From assembly GCA_003693705.1 (NCBI GenBank), contig RBZT01000832.1:1-64000 (forward strand): DNA of 64,000 nucleotides, given 5' to 3'. This DNA comes from Polymyxa betae. Lineage: Eukaryota > Endomyxa > Phytomyxea > Plasmodiophorida > Plasmodiophoridae. This document shows positions 41,369 through 52,080 of this stretch, in pieces. The notes beneath the pieces are model-generated. The model searched no databases. It saw nothing but the letters and a program-made list of their open reading frames with translations, and was not told the DNA's origin. The position numbers and the translations under genes are program-made. Positions within the stretch are counted from its first letter, which is position 1. The number at the start of each line of letters is the position of its first letter.

Positions 41369-44300
41369 ATGTTCAAGGGAAAGGACGTATCGCTAACCAA
41401 CAACAGCATCGACGCGATACATGATCCAGCATTCCTAAAGGTTTGAGAAATAGCAATTTGCAGACTCTGTGAATTCAAAGCCGAGCAGGAGCAAACACCT
41501 TCGCCTTCGCCTTCAAAGTCAAAGCAGAAGGCTGAGCTTGAAATTGTGGAAAAAGACCCACTGAAAGATGAAGAAGTAAGCGTCTTCTCGCCCTGGAACG
41601 AGAGTTTAAAAGTTGATAGGTTATAGAACAAGTTCAACCTCAGCAAACCGTAACGACGGTGCCCAAATTGTCACCCCGAGAAATTGAGGTAAGATAATGA
41701 AGGCAAGCAGCAATGCAAGCTGATCGATGATGTTGGCAGATAATGAACTTCCTGGAGAAACACAACGAACGCATTGAGCGATTCTTGCAAGATTCCAGAT
41801 TCATAGATCAAGCCATTCAAACGCAAATAGATCAGCACAACCACGAAGCACAGCGATTCCTCAACAATCCTATTAATGCCAAATTAGCATTCCAGCTGGC
41901 ACAAGCACTCAATCGGCAATTGACAACAGAAATGGGTGGCAGAGAATCAGCTGCCATTTACGAACGAGTCTTAGCTGCACATCGTCAGCGAGTGCGAATC
42001 TTCTGGGCGAAAAAACTCGGCAAAGCACGAACTTTTGACAAAATCCGAGCGCGTTACCGCCAGCGAGATCAAGATGCCGCAAACGCCTCCGAGCGTTTGC
42101 AATGGAAGACGACAATGGCCAACAGAGCAGAACGCGCGTTCAATGATGAGTTGCAATTAGAGACCTGGGTGATGCAATTAGGGCTTGGACCTGTCCGAGG
42201 CAGAAGAGCCGCTTTGCGATGCCTGAACAAGGTGCACATTAACCTCTTCGATCTGCTCGAAAACCGGTTCATCGTGCATCGGACAAGGTGGGCAGTCTCA
42301 AACTTAATGAAGAGTTGAGAATTAATTGCAAATGTTTTAGGGCGGCACTGAAAGCTTACTCAAAAGTCAATGATTTGGTTTTCACAAAACGTCTGGTACG
42401 AAGCGCGGCTGTACGACAGTTTCTAGAGCAGCAAAATCAGCAAGAACCTGAACCGCAACAACCCAGCCAACAGGCTCGGCAACCGACTGTTCTGCTTTCC
42501 CATAAAGAGACGCAGACACAAGCGCAGCAACCGCTGAATAAGTCAGTTCGAAAAGCCAGGCGCCAGCAACTGAATCAATCGGCACAACCTCAGAGATCGA
42601 CGGGCTCCCAGACTGCTCAGAGGCAGACCCAACAGTCGCAGAAGCAGCAGCTCAACCAAAGACTACGAACACAGAACGCCCAGCAACGCATTAATCAGCA
42701 GACAACGCAGGAAACGCAAACAAGTCGAAAACAAAGGCGATCGCGAAGTCGAACTCAGCAGGTGATGCAGACTGAGCAACAAACTAACAGAGCTCTTCAA
42801 CAACAAGCGCAGCAGCGCAACCAACTTCAGCAGAGTCGAAAACATCAAACTCGGGAGAGCGAGATCCAAGCGCAGAACAAAACAGGCCGGAACAAACAGC
42901 AACCTCGCGACGTCTCACAAAGTCGGCAACAGCAGCAAAAGCAGCGAGAGGCTCAACAGGTTCAACAGATGAAGCAAGCTCAGCAAACCCAAGCGTTGCA
43001 GCAATCTCAAAGAAAAAAAAGAAATGTTCAAAATGTCCAGCAAATACAAACGCAGAAAGCTCAGGATCAAAAGATTCAGCAGACGCAGAAAGCCCAGCAA
43101 ATCAATCAAACATCGAAAAAGCGTGAAGCTCAACAGGCTCAGCAGGGTGATCAACTGAAACAATCTAGAAAGCAGCGTCCGACCGAAAAGCAAATTCAGA
43201 CCCAATCACAGAATCAACTAACAAAGCACAAGCCTAAGCAGCAACAGCAGGCCCTACAACACAACCAGCATGCTCAGAAACCACAGCATGCTGAGCAACA
43301 GAATCAGCAAGCGCGACGAAAACGACAGCAGCAGCAGCCAGAAACACAAAGAGCTGATAACGTCCGGAAACAGCAGAATCAGCAAACTTCGCAAAACAAT
43401 CAGTCACGGCAACGCAAGTCCAAGCAGCATCAACAATCCCAGCAACAAGTTCAACCGAGATCTCAGGGGATTCAGCAGCAGCAAAATCAGTCGCAGCGAC
43501 GAGAAACCCAAAAGCAGCGCGCTCAGCAACGAGCTCAGAGCAATCAGCCACAACAAAAGGCAGCACGTAACCGTCAGGACGTTCAGAATCAGAATCAGTT
43601 CCAACAACAGAACGCTCAAAGACAACAGAACGCTCAACGACAACAGAGCGCTCAACGACAACTGAACGCTCAACGACAACAGAACGCTCAACAAGTCCAG
43701 AAAATACAACAGCAGCAACACTTTCAGCAGCAAGAGGCGCAGAAACAACTCCGAAATGTTGAGAACAAGCAGCGCAAGCGGCAAGCTCAACTACAACAAC
43801 AAACTAATAACGTTCAGAACAAACAGACTCGACAACAGCAACGACAGCAACAAGTTCGAGAGCCTCAGCAGCAAAGCCAACAGAAAAACAGAAAACAGAA
43901 ACAAATACAGCAAGTTCCCAAGGTCAACAAACAGCAACAAATACAGCAACAACAGGTATTACATGCCCGAGAGCCTCAGAACAAGCAGAAAAAGGTGCAA
44001 CAGCAACAAGAGCGGCAAAAATCGCAGCAGCAAGCTCAAAAAGTTCAGCAGGATGTTCGGAAACAGCAATTAACAGAACAACCAGCTCAAAAGACCAGAA
44101 AGCAGCAACGCGCGAAGCAACAACAGCAGCAAAATCAGAAGCAGGTCCAGCACCAAGCAGTACAGCATCAACAGCAGCCTAAATCTCAACAAACCCAAAA
44201 GGCCCAGCCTCAACAACAACGGGTACAGAAGCAAGATCCAAAGCTCAACCAACAAAACCTCCAAAAGGCAAACATTGAAAGTCGGCAAGTCCAGAATCAA

Positions 44301-44504
44301 CGCGTTCAGAAACAACCACAGCCCATTCAGCCCACTCAGAAACAGAAAATTCAACCAGATCAGCTCCAACAATTCCAAACAAGCCAATTACAGCAACAGA
44401 ATGCGCAAGTCCAGCAACAGCAACGTTCCCGAAAGCAAGCTCAGACGCAACGCTCCCAATTACAGAACCTTCAGACGCGTCGAGTGAGACTCACTTCACG
44501 TTGA
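41369..44504 (+). CDS. Very long glutamine-rich (prion-like) protein
   Basis: ATG 41369 (MFKGKDVSLTNNSIDAIHD) is followed by introns at about 41441-41488, 41577-41625, 41692-41742 and 42289-42340, all phase-consistent. The first about 300 residues are charged and mostly helical, with RESAAIYERVLAAHRQR and ETWVMQLGLGPVRGRRAALR; I recognise no family. From about 42420 to the TGA at 44504 (about 690 residues) the protein is dominated by Gln, with Arg, Lys, Asn, Ser and Ala. It shows loose heptad-like QxQQ repeats and few hydrophobic residues. Around 43610-43690 a near-perfect repeat of about 18 bases (NAQRQQ) is present. The composition resembles yeast prion-like or phase-separating domains. A role in condensates, structure or a surface layer is inference. 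Confidence 0.82.
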
Positions 44505-44710
44505 AAGCGGTCTTGATATAAAATTCTCATTATTGAGGTTTATAAAGCTGTTTAAATTAACAATCGCACATGATAGATTTAGCAACCGCGCATGACAGAT
44601 CTAAAAACCAACTTTAGTGCACTCTAGATGAAATAGATTGCTCTGAAAAACGAGTAGCGGTCGCGTCAGCCCAAAAGGAAGTTGAAAACAAAACACGCGA
44701 AAGGGAGAGT
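44505..44710. other. Intergenic (3' ends converge)
   Basis: About 200 bp between the stop of the Gln-rich gene (plus) and the stop of the ROMO1-like gene (minus). AT-rich. It presumably holds both 3' UTRs. Confidence 0.4.
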
Positions 44711-44982
44711 TTACCCAGCCGCCAGAAAAGTACCAAACATTGCAGCAGACTGTGCACACGTCTTGGCTATGACTTGTAGCCGTTTTCCTTTATTCCCCGG
44801 TCCTAGAACAGATAACCCGCCAAACAGAATGCCGATTGTGCTACCAAGAGCGGCGCCTACTTCTATAAGAATAATCTCCAGCGGCCAGCGATTCCCTTAC
44901 CCATTCCGAAACCATAGGCAGCAGTGTAAGCACAGCGCTTCCACCTTCCTGGTCGCTCATGCTGGGGATCTGTGTACGCCAT
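44711..44982 (-). CDS. ROMO1: ROMO1/Mgr2-like mitochondrial inner-membrane protein
   Basis: Two exons joined across a 38-nt intron (44900-44863; GTAAGG...TATAG) give a protein of about 77 residues, from ATG 44982 to TAA 44711. The sequence runs MAYTDPQHERPGRWKRCAYT, then GSTIGILFGGLSVL, and ends IAKTCAQSAAMFGTFLAAG. Two hydrophobic segments with GxxxG-type small residues, a basic loop (GNKGKR) and the AQSAAMFGTF ending match ROMO1/Mgr2. These are small inner-membrane subunits linked to the TIM23 translocase and ROS control. Too short for ordinary ORF calling, and found by splicing. I am fairly sure of the family because the C-terminal pattern is specific. Confidence 0.8.
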
Positions 44983-45188
44983 GACGTTTTCGAAAAATGA
45001 AATGGTCAATTGACGCAACAATTGTTTCTCCGTAGCAGCCTGAGTTGTTTTCGTTACAATGCCATATTATGGGCTGCTGAAAAATTGCAGCTGAACGCTC
45101 TACTGTAGCACTAAATTAGAGTCATAAATTATAATGCAATAAATATGAATATTAACATTGTAGATTATCGTTTGCAAGAATACATTAT
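44983..45188. other. Intergenic
   Basis: About 200 bp between two minus-strand genes. It holds the promoter of the ROMO1-like gene. Nothing else is visible. Confidence 0.3.
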
Positions 45189-45877
45189 TCAGCTGTCACT
45201 GTTTATGGGAGCGGCTGAGTCAGCTCGTCTTCGCTTCCTCTCACGAAGCAGGGCTCTACGCTGCTCAAGCTCTTGTTGCCGTTTTGCTTGCATCTCGTTG
45301 AAGCGTTGACGAGCGAGCTCAGTCTCCGCCTCCACTTCTTTCACCATCTGCTTCTCAACATGCGTCAGCGTCTTCCGGTATTGGTTTAGGAGCTCATCTT
45401 TGTTTTGTGATTTCGTAGGCAGCGACTCAACATCGGCCCCAGCTGGGACAAACCCGGCTTCCTCTTCCCAGTTCTTTCTTTCAAAGTCGATTAATGAGTT
45501 GTCATCATTGCTGCCCATGTTGGCAAGCTTTTGATACAGTGCAACTTTCTCGTGCATTCGGTTTACCCTTTCTTCAGCTTCTTTTGCTTCCTAGCAGAAT
45601 TTAGATTCAATTAGAGATAAAAACAACGATTAAAAACCTGCATGGCAGCCTTCTGGTCCCTGGCAGCAGTTTTAGTCGATACACCAAGAGCTGAAGGTTT
45701 CTTTCGAGGCTCGTGAGGAGCGCCTGACTTCAGCTCTTGTTCAGCGGCATAGAGCGTTGCTTTCAGACCCACGACCGATGCCTGATCAACCTGAATTGGG
45801 CGAGCTTGGCGAGGCTGGACCGCCGACTCGGTGATCCAGCCCATGGAGCCGACGCTCCTGCCAGCATTAGACGACAT
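45189..45877 (-). CDS. CCDC174: CCDC174-like coiled-coil protein
   Basis: ATG 45877 (MSSNAGRSVGSMGWITESAV) to TGA 45189, about 210 residues, with one intron near 45638-45590. The N-terminal part contains ASVVGLKATLYAAEQELK, then KPSALGVSTKTAARDQKAAM. The second exon has HEKVALYQKLANMGS and SLIDFERKNWEEEAGF, followed by a long charged coiled coil (EAETELARQRFNEMQAKRQQ) and a basic tail (RERKRRRADS). The order S/L-rich helix, GVS-K-AARDQ, coil, LxDF matches the CCDC174 family, nuclear proteins associated with the exon-junction complex. The C-terminal portion of the family (about half) is absent or highly diverged, so this is a short member. Confidence 0.6.
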
Positions 45878-46180
45878 CTTCAAGTGCTGTCAGAAATACG
45901 GACTGCGATTTTTGTAAAACTTGTAAAGGTTTTTCTTGAATGGACGAATACTACCGAGCAGCGACTTGAGTGTATTACAATAAACTTATTATTGATAAAT
46001 TTGAGAGGGGAAAAAATGTAAAAGAATGGTTTAGGACTTGCCAGATTCTTGGATGTTATAAAATTGGAAAACAAACCAGAGAACGTTATAAGTAAAAGGA
46101 GACACAAACTGCCAGAGCCATAAATTTGCAATAGATCTGACCTGTTGCTATAATCATCGCAGTTGGCCGGCAATGCGATT

Positions 46181-47301
46181 ATGGTAATCATGACGGAGAC
46201 GATCAGGCCGATCCTTCCTGACTATGAGCCATCGATGGCCTTGATCCCTCCGTTCCGATTCGCCAATGTAGAGCCAGGCCTGACACGAGGCGCCTATCCA
46301 ACGCTCATGAACTTTCGGTTTCTGTCGTTGCTGAAACTTAAGACGATCGTCTGTCTGGTCCCTGAGAATCCTACCCAAGATCTTCTGGATTTCTGCTTGT
46401 TTTACGACATCCAGTGTCATCATTTTCCTGTTGCGAAATACAACGAAGCCGTGACATTGAAGAAAGAGGATATGATTTCAATTTTACAGGTTGAACATTG
46501 TTATCAGAAGGTGAAATTCGTTTATGCCCTTTCTAGGTGCTCATCGATAGTACAAATCTGCCCGTCTATGTTCTCTGTCTGGATGGTATCAACATTACTG
46601 GTAAGTTGGAAGTTAAGAACAAATCTAACTACCACTAAAAAATGGTTTTGCAGGATTGGTTATCGCATGCTTTCGAAAATTACAGAACTGGGGTAGATCC
46701 GCTATCGTCCATGAATTCTGCAGGTTTCTCTACCTTCCCTTTAATCAGGACTTTGAAACTGAATTCTGAACAGATTTGGCTTTGGAGTGGAAATGATCAG
46801 TGAAGGTATCTGAAGTCTGTGCTCTGAGTACATGAACGAATATCAACATTTGGTAGAGTTACAATTCGTCGACGACTTCGACGGCGAAATCGTCGTTCCG
46901 GGTACCTTAATCTGTTCGAGCTGCTGGGATAGGCTAACGATTGTGTAGATGAAATTCCTGAGTTTCTCTGGAACGGGTTAAATTTCGTGAAACATCCCAG
47001 CATAAAATTGGTTCAGGCCTCAGCTCTTCCCGAATCTGGAGCTTCGGCGATCCAGGACGTCGACCAAGCTGGTTACGATATTGATGATAAGGCTCAGCCA
47101 CAGCAGCAACCAGAAGACGATTCTATTGAGCATCGGCGCCGATTGTCACATTTCGATATCTTGTATTCGAACGAAGAAGACCGAATTCACGATAATCGCC
47201 TCCAGCACAAAGAAGCGAAGGAGAAATTCTCGCACTCGATTCGATCTCTTGCACTAGAATCTTCGGTTGCCATGCAATTTCGAACACGAATGGTCAGTTG
47301 A
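46181..47301 (+). CDS. Atypical dual-specificity phosphatase-like protein (OCA/Siw14 type), catalytic Arg missing
   Basis: The start is ATG 46181 or 46190. The N-terminal exon shows the plant/fungal atypical DSP pattern: IPPFRFANVEPGLTRGAYPT, then LKLKTIVCLVPENPTQDLLDF. The phosphatase loop, read across introns at about 46491-46538 and 46600-46653, is VYVLCLDGINITG. This aligns to the CxDGxNRTG type of C-x5-R motif with Ile in place of the Arg. Family enzymes dephosphorylate inositol pyrophosphates or phosphoproteins. This one keeps the Cys but would be inactive or severely impaired, so a pseudophosphatase or scaffold role is inferred. A later exon contributes EYQHLVELQFVDDFDGE and a 100-residue acidic/Gln C-terminus ending ...MQFRTRMVS. 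The stop is at 47301. Confidence 0.68.
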
Positions 47302-47508
47302 AAAAATAATCGATTTTCAAACTATTCCGATAATCATCCATAGTTGTCATTGATTGATTTGGATTCAGCTCAAGGCATTGCTCGGAGCCTGTAAGATGTC
47401 TTGAACTCTATGTCATGATTTCTCATGTGCTGACTTTGGGGGTTGCCACTTTGTACTGAGAGGTATCAAGGTTAATGGCTGTCAACGTATGCTTATTTAT
47501 ATTGTTTT

Positions 47509-50500
47509 CTAAAATGCTTCCGATTCATGCTGTACAGAAGGCTGTACCGATTGTTTTGTGGCATTACCCGTCGTTATCATCATTCGAACAATGCTGCAAT
47601 ATTCTTGTAAATTGGCTGCCTCGAGATCCCGGTCCCTTACTCCAATGCGAGTCTGATTGAATCCATAAAAATCTAACGCGACAGACATCCGGAAACTTAC
47701 TTTCAGGAAGCCAATCGCTTTGTTGAGACAATCGATTGCAGAACAATGAGTCTCTCCAACTCCTACAATACAGAGCGCCGCAGAAGCTATAGAATCTGCT
47801 AACACAAATGATGTCCCCGATCTGCTACTCATATCGAATGAGACGCCCTAATGGTGTATAATGAAAGACCCGCATCGTACGAAATATCAAACATACATCA
47901 ATCCGGCACATATTAAACAAAGCGTTGTGATGGATTGAGGTCAGGGCCGGTACAACCACATCAAAGAATGCAGCATAGCAGCGTATTGGCGTTAGCTTCT
48001 CCTGCAAATCCAGGTTGAGTTCGGATGTTGATGAGACCTGGCTAAGCGATCTCGTCAATCGTCGCTGGACAAACAATTCACTTAGAGCATCGACGCCATC
48101 AATTGGTATTGTTACCTCAATGGGAAGTGGCGCTCGTTCTGTTCCGATATCGTATTCACCAGATTCGCTATTAAACTGGCCAGCACAAAGGAAATTGAAG
48201 AAGCTGAATGTGACATGTGATGTGGTCATGCGTAGGTTTAAATCAACTGCCAGTAATGTCTACGATTGACGGTATCATTAAGCTGTAACATCTGCACCAG
48301 ACAATGAAAGCTACCGAGAGTTTTGTTGATTCGTTATAGCTAACGACAAATTCAACGCCGACATAGCCGATTACGCCGCGCCTGGCACAGACTTGCCCGA
48401 TTGCCATTGCTGAACGGCACAATTCGTCGTTGTCGAATGTCGATTGGGGACAGATCGCCCCAGAAACAACATAAGGCCGGCTACAACTACAATTAGTGTC
48501 CAGATCACAACAAACACGGATGTCGAATTGGATCAAAAAAGCAAGATGCATTACCCGAAGACTTGATCATGTGTTGCAATAAGTGAACAGTGTCCAACAG
48601 GATTAATGAATAGATTAACACTCGGTGATCCTGTTACAAATGAAGGACATGCTTCAATACATCCACCAACATGCCCAAGACGTGCAAAATATTGCCTCCA
48701 GCCGCCATCACCTGCATATACATTGGCGTGAACCAACTTCACTATGAATTGCAGTCGCTGCTTCAAGGAAGTCCTCAATCGCCGCCTGCAAACATTATCT
48801 GATTCAGAACTCCCAGTTTCGGATAATTAGGTGAGTCTCCTATTACCGGTTAAATGCGAGGACGTCGTCAGCAGTAAATTTAGTGGAAGTTTTAGATTCA
48901 TGCACAAGATCAGCATAGATTCGCAAACGAGGAGGTTCTAAATAAGCCAGTCCTCTTCCTCCATATTCATCATTGAGCTTGATCATCCATCGCTGTACCG
49001 TTAGATTCGTAATAATCAGCTGACTGAGATGATCACAGAGATCGTCTTCTGAATAAATATCATGTGTTCCGATCGGGTATTCAACAACAGCTTCGGCGAA
49101 TACCCGCTTGCATCCGGACGCTGGGAGAATTTAATGAAAGACTTAAATGGTGAAAGTTGTTTACCTGAGGATAAAGATCGTGAGATTTGAGGTTCAGGAC
49201 CAAGCATTGGGAGATCCAGAAAAACAGCAAGTTTCAGATCATAATCACCAACAATATGTGGAATGATGTATGCTGATTGTCCTTTAGTTAACGCCCGAAT
49301 TCGGTTCAGGCATTTCGATGAATAGTACAGAACCGTGGAGAGCGGCGTTGTCGGCGGGAACAGCTTTATTGCTTCCGGCGTCAGGAATCGCAACCTTGTT
49401 GATAACGATGGTGCTGGTCTTCATATTATTTCACATTCTGATAACTTTCACGTAGAAAAATTCATAATAGAGAATTGTCAACGCTGTAAGAAACAAAAGC
49501 GTTGTGAAAATCTGTAAGGTTACCTCCTCTCAGCTGCAATAATTGGAGATAATAACGCTGAATATCATCACTTATTGGTGTCAGTGATACATAGATGATT
49601 TCCACGTTGGGATCCATCAGATCAAACAGACGTGTCAGTTGTAGCGCTTGAACTCGGTCAAGATCATCGAGTGGGTTAGAGCTTGCTCTCTGTTGAGCCC
49701 GTTGTTCCGGTGATCTCCATACCGAGGTCAGATGCACAACAACACGGCGACGTTCACGAATCCGACTCCATCTAATAGCACAACGCCCTTTAAAAATTGA
49801 CCCCAAGACAACGTATAGAACAAAAACACCAGGTACACAATTTGCAAGCAATGTTGACATTTCAGTAATCCTGAATCTTGAATACCATACTTACGCAAAT
49901 CGTCAAAATAAGTCTCAATGGAACGAAAAAACCAAAATTAAAAATCGTGTGAGACAAACAGATTCACCTTCGCCGGAAAGCATCTTGTCTTGCCCTCCAT
50001 TTCATCAAATCCTTTTCCCATCGTTCGTCGATATGGCGTCGGGTCTGTCGGCGTTGGCTCCAGAGGCGATACGCGATGGCAATCGCTCGAGCGGATCGGT
50101 CTCGGAGCCGTTCAGACTTGAACCGACGACGCTGACGAGCCATGCGCCATGTAGCCTGGATCTGGACGGCAGCATCTTCACTTTGATTGCCACATCTTGA
50201 ACGGCCAGGACGGATCTTGACGTGATCCCGATTCGTGATGCATTGGAGCAGTTCTTGAGCTGTGGGAGGTCGGTCTGGTAATTCGGCGAGAAGGGCAAGC
50301 TGCTGGCCGTTGATATGAGCAAGTGCGACCCGATTAACGGTCATGATTTCCTCCAAGCGACGGATCAGAGTTTGAATGGCGCCCCAAATTGTTTCATAGC
50401 GTCTCCGGAAAGAGGTAAATTCGGGCGTTTGCGTGATCGCCGATCTGGATGAGCCGGAAGTCAGCGGCGATCATTATGAAATGGCGAACTCACCCGTGAC

Positions 50501-51637
50501 TGATTAGAAACTCGTGCAGGCTGTATGTGTCAAGAAGTTCGTTGAGATCTCGAGCTGGTGTTGGTGCTTCGACAAACGTTCGAAGCGATACCGAGTCAGG
50601 ATCGGGGATTGAATCTGGCACCGGCACTTGGAATAGCTGAGGCTCAATGTACCTTTCTTTCTTGACCTAACAACGCCATTAACCATGAGATGTCAGATTT
50701 TAAAAGACAATAACTTCATAATGCCTGCAAAAAACGAAATGATCTTCGATTTAGGCAGAAGTCAAGTTATGCATTTCGTTAGAAATGCTTCGCGTCAAAA
50801 ACATTAAACAAAACAATATCGATAATGGACTACCTTAAGAAGATCAGCGACTGCACCACGAACAGGTGTTTTTAAGTCCAGAACCACATTAGCCGGCATC
50901 GGGGCGCACGTCGCAACGAATCCATGCACGAATTTCTGGGCATTATTGTGCAGTACGACAGGTTGCAAACGTAAGCCGCCACGTTCGCCAACTAAAGCCT
51001 CGGTGACGTCAGCCTGACGAGGGACCAATCCTGAGCTGATCAGATGCAGAAGACCGCGCTTCGCGTCCTCAATCCGAATCGGAACAGGAGCAGATTGACC
51101 GTCACGTCGTCGTCGTATTGCTTCCAGATTAACAAGTCAGCGCCGTGATTTTTAAAATGTCTCGCCAAGCACTGAATCATTAAACGATAAAGAGGAAATG
51201 GTGAAACAATCCCTTAACAAGACCAATTTTGAAATCGTGAAACATAAATGACTAATTGTGAAATTGTGAAACATAAATGACCAATTGTGAAATTGTGAAA
51301 CATAAATGACCAATTGTGAAATTGTGAAACATAAATTACGTGTTGCCGAGTTTGCAGGAAGGCCACGATGGACCTTTCCATAATGGCGATGTAGGTGCCG
51401 AGCCTTTTCCTGTTGATGCTGTGATTCTGTAATCTCTTTAATTAGCTGGTCGGCTTGCGGACGGGACAACGATCGCGGTCGGCTAAGTTTCGTCACTGAC
51501 ATCGGACGATCGCGTTGAATGCCATCTTGGTCAACGGATGCTTCAAAGACGACCGTGGTCTTTCGCTGAAGATCGGTTTGTGCCTTCTCTATGGCCTGAA
51601 GTAGTGTGGTAGGATCCTGAACAGCGGATGTGTTCAA
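47509..51637 (-). CDS. IQCH: IQCH-like protein (IQ motif, pre-ATP-grasp-like)
   Basis: Large minus-strand gene with about ten exons. Landmarks in order: an N-terminal exon (51637-51345) with AIEKAQTDLQRKT; a segment at about 51100-50830 with LVPRQADVTEALVGERGGLR; an IQ-like helix (about 50160-49970) with QATWRMARQRRRFKSERLRD; VVVHLTSVWRSPEQRAQQRA, then DPNVEIIYVSLTPI (about 49700-49560); STVLYYSSKCLNRIRALTKG and LDLPMLGPEP (about 49330-49190); and RRGVIGYVGVEFVVSY (about 48380). The last exons include SFVLADSIASAALCIVG. This sequence of blocks follows animal IQCH. IQCH is linked to sperm/ciliary function and RNA handling (family knowledge). The start codon is unresolved (no ATG at the 5' edge of the first exon) and the C-terminal exon edges are approximate. 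Confidence 0.75.
51231..51338. repeat. 29-bp tandem repeat (about 3.7 copies) in an intron
   Basis: Unit of 29 bp, starting GAAATTGTGAAACATAAATG and ending ACCAATTGT, in four copies; the last is truncated at 21 bp. The first copy differs by two bases; the next two are identical. It lies inside the first large intron of the IQCH-like gene. On the minus strand the donor GTAATT lies at the edge of the last copy. It contains ATTGTG and CAATTGTG stretches but is not obviously palindromic. Seen directly. Confidence 0.9.
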
Positions 51638-52061
51638 ACAACGTCAATCAAAGACAGCCAAATCGAACTTTATGTTGTGAAGGGTCAGATTTAAATCTGA
51701 CAAGATCCGAATGGATCTGTGATAATAGTTTGCCGACGTCCTACGACATGAAATTACATAAGCTGGCAGTGCTGAAAAACCTGAAGCAAACCGACCCGAA
51801 GATGATAAGTTTGAATAGGATCGATCACAGGCGGGAGTCGTTGTGGTCGATGCCTGGAGTCATCAGAAGACGCCAACGCGCCGGGCGCTCGGCCTGCAAC
51901 CATATCACATTAACATTCCGGTTACGATCGCGTACTACCAGCGATCTTCCAATGGTGATCTCAATGTGCTATTCTGCAGGCATCTCGCAAGAACGTCCCA
52001 ATCACTGTTTGATAAAAGAAAAGCAAGAATAGCAGAGCAAACCAAAAGGCTAATCTACTGA
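51628..52061 (+). CDS. Small unrecognised plus-strand gene (tentative)
   Basis: A plus-strand ORF reads GVVVVDAWSHQKTPTRR, then LQPYHINIPVTIAYYQRSSN and LFCRHLARTSQSLFDKRKAR, and ends at TAA 52061. It is open from about 51829 and looks protein-like. An ATG at 51628 opens another frame containing YDMKLHKLAVLKNLKQTDPK, which would need an intron near 51800-51830 to connect. Candidate junctions were not all in phase. It shares its upstream region with the IQCH-like gene, whose first exon is on the opposite strand. No family is recognised. Confidence 0.4.
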
Positions 52062-52080
52062 ATCTCCACGCTTGATCACG

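Noticed and set aside
43234-44387. Long Leu-rich and Val/Ala-rich minus-strand ORFs in the Gln-rich gene
   Set aside because: Complement of CAG/CAA-rich coding sequence (gives CTG/TTG runs). No start context or domain, and the plus-strand frame is better supported.
51345-51637. Reading the 161-aa ORF through the tandem repeat as protein (Phe/His/Asn repeats)
   Set aside because: The repeat portion is intronic: a GT donor precedes it and the conserved protein continues past the acceptor near 51110.
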